Below are positions 60,315 to 63,460 of a stretch of DNA of 63,460 bases, piece by piece. Below the pieces are notes generated by a model. The model was not told the DNA's origin. It worked only from the letters and a program-made list of their open reading frames with translations, and ran no database searches. Both the position numbers and the translations under genes were made by a program. Source of the stretch: Lachnospiraceae bacterium (GTDB lineage Bacteria > Bacillota > Clostridia > Lachnospirales > Lachnospiraceae); assembly GCA_009774615.1 (NCBI GenBank), contig VSOC01000013.1:1-63460 (forward strand). Reading direction: 5' to 3'. Position 1 is the first letter of the stretch, and every line of letters starts with the position of its first letter.

Positions 60315-62339
60315 ATGGCAAAATCTGGAAGCTTATCAATTAACAGCGAGAACATATTCCCCATTATCAAAAAGTGGCTTTATTCCGACCACGATATTTT
60401 CTACCGGGAACTGATTTCTAATGGCTGTGACGCGATCACCAAGTTAAAGAAGCTCGAACTGATCGGAGAGTTTGAAAAGCCGGAGGATATGGAGTACAAG
60501 ATTCAGGTAACCGTAAACCCCAACGATAAGAGCATTGTTTTTGAGGATAATGGTCTTGGCATGACCGAAGATGAGGTAGAAGAGTACATCAACCAGATTG
60601 CCTTTTCCGGTGCGCAGGCATTTATGGAAAAATACAAGGACAAAGCAAACGAAGATCAGATTATCGGTCATTTCGGTCTGGGCTTTTATTCCGCATTTAT
60701 GGTAGCGGATAAAGTAACCATCGACACCTTGTCTTACCAGGCAGACGCGAAAGCAGTTCACTGGGAGTCCGAGGGCGGAACATCCTTTGAAATGACTGAC
60801 TGCGACAAAGAAACCATCGGTACAAAAATCACCCTCTATCTGAACGAAGACAGCACCGAGTTCTCCAACGAATACCGCGCAAGAGAGGTTATCGAAAAAT
60901 ACTGTTCCTTCATGCCGGTTCCGATTTTCCTGGACAATGCAGCCGACGGCCCGCAGTATGAAACCATTGAAAAGGATGAACTGACCGATAAAGACACTAT
61001 CGTAGAAACTATTGTCGAGGAAGCAAAGACCGAAGAAAAGGAAAACGAGGACGGAACCAAGGAAGTCGTTGAAGTTTCCCCGGCAAAAGAGAAATATAAA
61101 ATTATCAAGCGCCCGGTAGCATTAAATGAGGTAAGCCCGCTCTGGAACAAGCACCCCAACGAGTGTACGGAGGAAGAGTACAAGGACTTTTACCGCAAAG
61201 TCTTTATGGACTATCGCGAGCCGCTGTTCTGGATTCACCTGAACATGGACTATCCCTTTAACTTAAAAGGCATCCTCTACTTCCCGAAGATTAACTTAGA
61301 GTACGAGAGCCTTGAGGGAACCATTAAGCTGTACAATAACCAGGTATTCATTGCCGATAACATTAAGGAAGTTATCCCTGAATTTTTAATGCTTTTAAAA
61401 GGTGTAATCGACTGCCCGGATCTCCCGCTGAACGTATCCCGTTCCGCCCTGCAAAACGACGGCTTTGTCAAGAAGATTTCGGACTATATTACCAAGAAGG
61501 TTGCCGATAAGCTTTCCGGCATGTGCAAGACCGACCGCGAAAACTACGAGAAATACTGGGACGATATCAATCCTTTCATCAAGTTCGGCTGCATCAAGGA
61601 CGAAAAATTCCAGGAAAAAATGAAGGATTATATTATCTTTAAAAACCTGGAAGGCAAGTACCTGACCCTGCCGGAATGTTTAGAAAAGAATAAAGAAAAG
61701 CACCCGGACAAGGTATTCTATGTCACCGACGAAAAAGAACAGAGCCAGTATATCAATATGTTTAAGAAAGAAGGCATGGACGCCGTAATCCTTCCGCACA
61801 GCATTGACAGCCCGTTCATCAATCAGTTAGAGCAGAAAAACGAAAATCTGAAGTTCCTGCGCATTGATACCGATGTAACCGATATCTTCAAGGAAGAAAC
61901 CGCAGAAGAAGACAAAGAAAAGGCAAAAGCTGATGCCGAAACTCTGTCCGCAGCGGTAAAGAAAGCATTAAATAATGACAAACTGGAAGTTAAAACCGAA
62001 AAACTGAAAGATACCACCGTAGCCTCCATGATCACCATATCCGAAGAATCCCGCCGGATGCAGGAGATGATGCGGATGTACAGCATGGGCGGCGGTATGG
62101 ACCCGTCAATGTTTGGAGGAAACGGAGAAACCCTGGTATTAAACAGCAACCATCCTCTGGTACAGTACGTCCTGGAAAATAAAGAGGGAGAAACCGTAGA
62201 CAAGATCTGCCAGCAGCTTTACGATCTGGCTAAGCTGAGCCACGGCAGCCTGACTCCTGAAAGAATGACCGGTTTTATCACCCGGAGCAACGAGATTATG
62301 ATGGTTTTAGCTGAAAACGGAAAGAAAGATGCCGAGTAA
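60315..62339 (+). CDS. htpG: Molecular chaperone HtpG (Hsp90)
   Basis: ATP-dependent chaperone of 674 residues. N-terminal GHKL ATPase: YRELISNGCDAITKLK (the usual S-N-A-D-A motif here reads SNGCDA), DNGLGMTEDEV, GHFGLGFYSAFMVA. Middle domain with LNVSRSALQND, and C-terminal dimer domain. A Glu/Lys-rich linker follows the ATPase domain (about residues 235-260). AAAGGAG precedes the ATG. Regulated by CIRCE. Confidence 0.97.
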   Translation: MAKSGSLSINSENIFPIIKKWLYSDHDIFYRELISNGCDAITKLKKLELIGEFEKPEDMEYKIQVTVNPNDKSIVFEDNGLGMTEDEVEEYINQIAFSGAQAFMEKYKDKANEDQIIGHFGLGFYSAFMVADKVTIDTLSYQADAKAVHWESEGGTSFEMTDCDKETIGTKITLYLNEDSTEFSNEYRAREVIEKYCSFMPVPIFLDNAADGPQYETIEKDELTDKDTIVETIVEEAKTEEKENEDGTKEVVEVSPAKEKYKIIKRPVALNEVSPLWNKHPNECTEEEYKDFYRKVFMDYREPLFWIHLNMDYPFNLKGILYFPKINLEYESLEGTIKLYNNQVFIADNIKEVIPEFLMLLKGVIDCPDLPLNVSRSALQNDGFVKKISDYITKKVADKLSGMCKTDRENYEKYWDDINPFIKFGCIKDEKFQEKMKDYIIFKNLEGKYLTLPECLEKNKEKHPDKVFYVTDEKEQSQYINMFKKEGMDAVILPHSIDSPFINQLEQKNENLKFLRIDTDVTDIFKEETAEEDKEKAKADAETLSAAVKKALNNDKLEVKTEKLKDTTVASMITISEESRRMQEMMRMYSMGGGMDPSMFGGNGETLVLNSNHPLVQYVLENKEGETVDKICQQLYDLAKLSHGSLTPERMTGFITRSNEIMMVLAENGKKDAE

Positions 62340-62357
62340 AAGGGTAGAATAAAAAGA

Positions 62358-62385
62358 GTTCGCCTGCGCTCATTTGCAGGCGAAC
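62358..62385. terminator. Terminator between htpG and degV
   Basis: 10-bp stem GTTCGCCTGC / GCAGGCGAAC with loop GCTCATTT. The minus strand has TCTTTTTATT after it, so it serves degV best; htpG reads into the same hairpin. Confidence 0.85.
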
Positions 62386-62391
62386 ATTCAC

Positions 62392-63228
62392 CTAAAACGC
62401 AATCACAATCCCCCCGTCATTTGCATAAACCGTAGCCACCCCTGCGGTTTCGGTAACGATAACCTCCTTAAACCCCCCGCGCTTTTCCATCTCATCCTTT
62501 ACCAGCATGGCTCGACTTGGACAATTGCAGTGGGCGATCACCAGCACCCGGTCTTTCGTATCCGCAACCGACTGTACCGCATGATCACACATGCGCTGAA
62601 GGGCTTTGCTGATTCCACGGGCCTGATCGATCTTCACAATCACTCCCCGATCTCCCGCCATAATCGGCTTAATATTCAAGGTTGTGGCAAAAAACGCCTG
62701 CAGTCCGCTTAAACGTCCGTTTTTGCGCAGATTATCCAGGGATTCCAGGACAAAGTAGGTTTTCATATCATCCCGGTAAGCCGCGGCTCTCTTTTCAATT
62801 TCCGTAAAAGGCAGTCCCTGCTCGCATAAATCCCGGATATACAGGGCAAGGTTTAACTCACCGGCCGAAGCAGAATGAGAACTGAGGACACAGATATTTT
62901 TCTTCCCATGTTCTTCTTCATAAAGGCTTTTTCCAAGGACAGCACTGTTATAACTCCCGCTTAAATGTTCCGACAGGCAGATAACAAAAATATTCTCCTC
63001 CGGGCATGTGTAGGCATCTTTAAAGCTTTCGGGAGAGGGGCAGGCCGTTTTCGGGCAGTCCGGGCTGTTTTTCATCAACTGGATAAACTCTTTCTGGTTA
63101 AAGTTTTCGTCGTCAACAATGGTAGTTTGTCCCACCTGTAAGGTCAGGGGAATCATCTGAAAATGAGAATCTTTTTTTAATTTTTCGGTTAAGTCCAGGC
63201 AGCTGTCACCAATAATTTTATACGTCAT
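62392..63228 (-). CDS. DegV-family fatty-acid-binding protein
   Basis: 278 residues. DegV proteins bind long-chain fatty acids and include FakB subunits of the fatty acid kinase. Signs are YKIIGDSCLDLTEKL at the start, TACPSPESF, ICLSEHLSGSYNSAVLGK, and a C-terminal DegV half (TTLNIKPIMAGDRG). A FakA-type kinase partner is not in the window. GGAGGAA precedes the ATG. Confidence 0.93.
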   Translation of the reverse strand: MTYKIIGDSCLDLTEKLKKDSHFQMIPLTLQVGQTTIVDDENFNQKEFIQLMKNSPDCPKTACPSPESFKDAYTCPEENIFVICLSEHLSGSYNSAVLGKSLYEEEHGKKNICVLSSHSASAGELNLALYIRDLCEQGLPFTEIEKRAAAYRDDMKTYFVLESLDNLRKNGRLSGLQAFFATTLNIKPIMAGDRGVIVKIDQARGISKALQRMCDHAVQSVADTKDRVLVIAHCNCPSRAMLVKDEMEKRGGFKEVIVTETAGVATVYANDGGIVIAF

Positions 63229-63382
63229 GAATCTTCCTCCATAACATGACCAGCGGATAGAAAAAGCAGATATGAGCTAATCATGTTTCTAACATGTAGT
63301 TTTAATTACTACTTATTATAGCATTATCTTTTTTTAATTTCAATCTTTTCATTCGTGTTTTTCTGTGCTATACTTTAAAAAG

Positions 63383-63460
63383 GTTACTGTTCATACGTTC
63401 ACAGCAACGGGTAAAAATCCATGAAAATCGTCTTTGTCGATGGTCGCCCTACGGTCAGCG
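63383..63460 (+). mobile_element. MITE-like element, copy 4, internally deleted and cut by the window edge
   Basis: Begins GTTACTGTTCATACG and follows the long element to GATGG, then jumps to CCTACGGTCAGCG, lacking the right arm of the central hairpin (about 20 bp). The right end and target duplication lie outside the window. Confidence 0.85.

Noticed and set aside
3439..63460. Repeat family as a CRISPR array
   Set aside because: Copies are tens of kilobases apart, with no regular spacers and no cas genes.

Overview
The window looks like chromosomal DNA of a Lachnospiraceae-type anaerobic Firmicute (Clostridia). The grounds are the gene order ireB-ruvX-DUF1292-rnj, a one-gene GlyQS-type glycyl-tRNA synthetase beside queH, a class III fructose-1,6-bisphosphatase, a very large 2-hydroxyacyl-CoA dehydratase activase-like protein, strong AGGAGG-type ribosome binding sites, Gram-positive style -35/-10 boxes, and lipoproteins without an outer-membrane system. 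No rRNA, tRNA, CRISPR array, intact transposase or prophage was recognised.

Layout. 1-17.9 kb is housekeeping: tRNA modification (thiI, mtaB, queH, U32 peptidase), RNA and DNA maintenance (ireB, ruvX, rnj, era, recO), a truncated MltG-like protein, an O-methyltransferase, a YdcF-like membrane protein, an M16C peptidase and glyQS. 18-18.3 kb is ptsH (HPr). 18.6-21.5 kb is a three-gene accessory module: an altered DUF262-like protein, an OLD/DUF3696-like AAA ATPase, and an unknown protein. It resembles defence operons and has a small transposable repeat just upstream. 21.6-30.2 kb is nucleoside and ribose catabolism: purine nucleoside phosphorylase, a LacI regulator, deoC, rbsK, rbsD, rbsA, rbsC, rbsB, with cre/RbsR-like palindromes at both promoters. 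30.2-34.8 kb holds a low-complexity lipoprotein, a decayed PIN toxin, a DUF4867 cupin-like protein and fbp. 35-37 kb is an AT-rich operon of HTH protein, ImmA/IrrE-type zinc peptidase and PIN nuclease, with a strong promoter, a palindrome over the -35 box and an intrinsic terminator after the first gene. It is a candidate toxin-antitoxin or defence system. 37.2-46.9 kb has the 1427-residue activase, a CorA transporter, a rhomboid-like pseudoprotease, pyruvate kinase and diaminopimelate decarboxylase. 47-53.1 kb is a sugar locus: malQ, an EEP-family phosphodiesterase, a PTS permease of domain order IIA-IIC-IIB, and a divergent LacI regulator. 53.4-63.2 kb has an SseB-like protein, an intracellular subtilase, a CmpB-type membrane protein, maf, a Cof phosphatase, a PrsA-like lipoprotein, two small secreted or hypothetical proteins, htpG under a CIRCE element, and degV.

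The most striking non-gene feature is a family of small mobile repeats bounded by GTTACTG and CAGTAAC. Three complete 132-bp copies (3439, 18424, 22668) each have perfect 8-bp target-site duplications. A fourth copy with an internal deletion runs off the right edge. A set of about 26-bp mini-copies corresponds to the left end of the long element, and one of them (4105-4130) has its own perfect 8-bp duplication. One long copy sits in the remains of a Uma2-family gene. The sequence supports a MITE family moved in trans by a transposase not present here.

Genes cooperate in three visible themes: sugar and nucleoside uptake with catabolite control (ptsH, an HPr paralogue lacking the catalytic His, two LacI-family regulators, the PTS and rbs transporters, pyk, fbp); translation and RNA quality (thiI, mtaB, queH, era, rnj, glyS); and two accessory three-gene modules of likely defence or toxin-antitoxin type.
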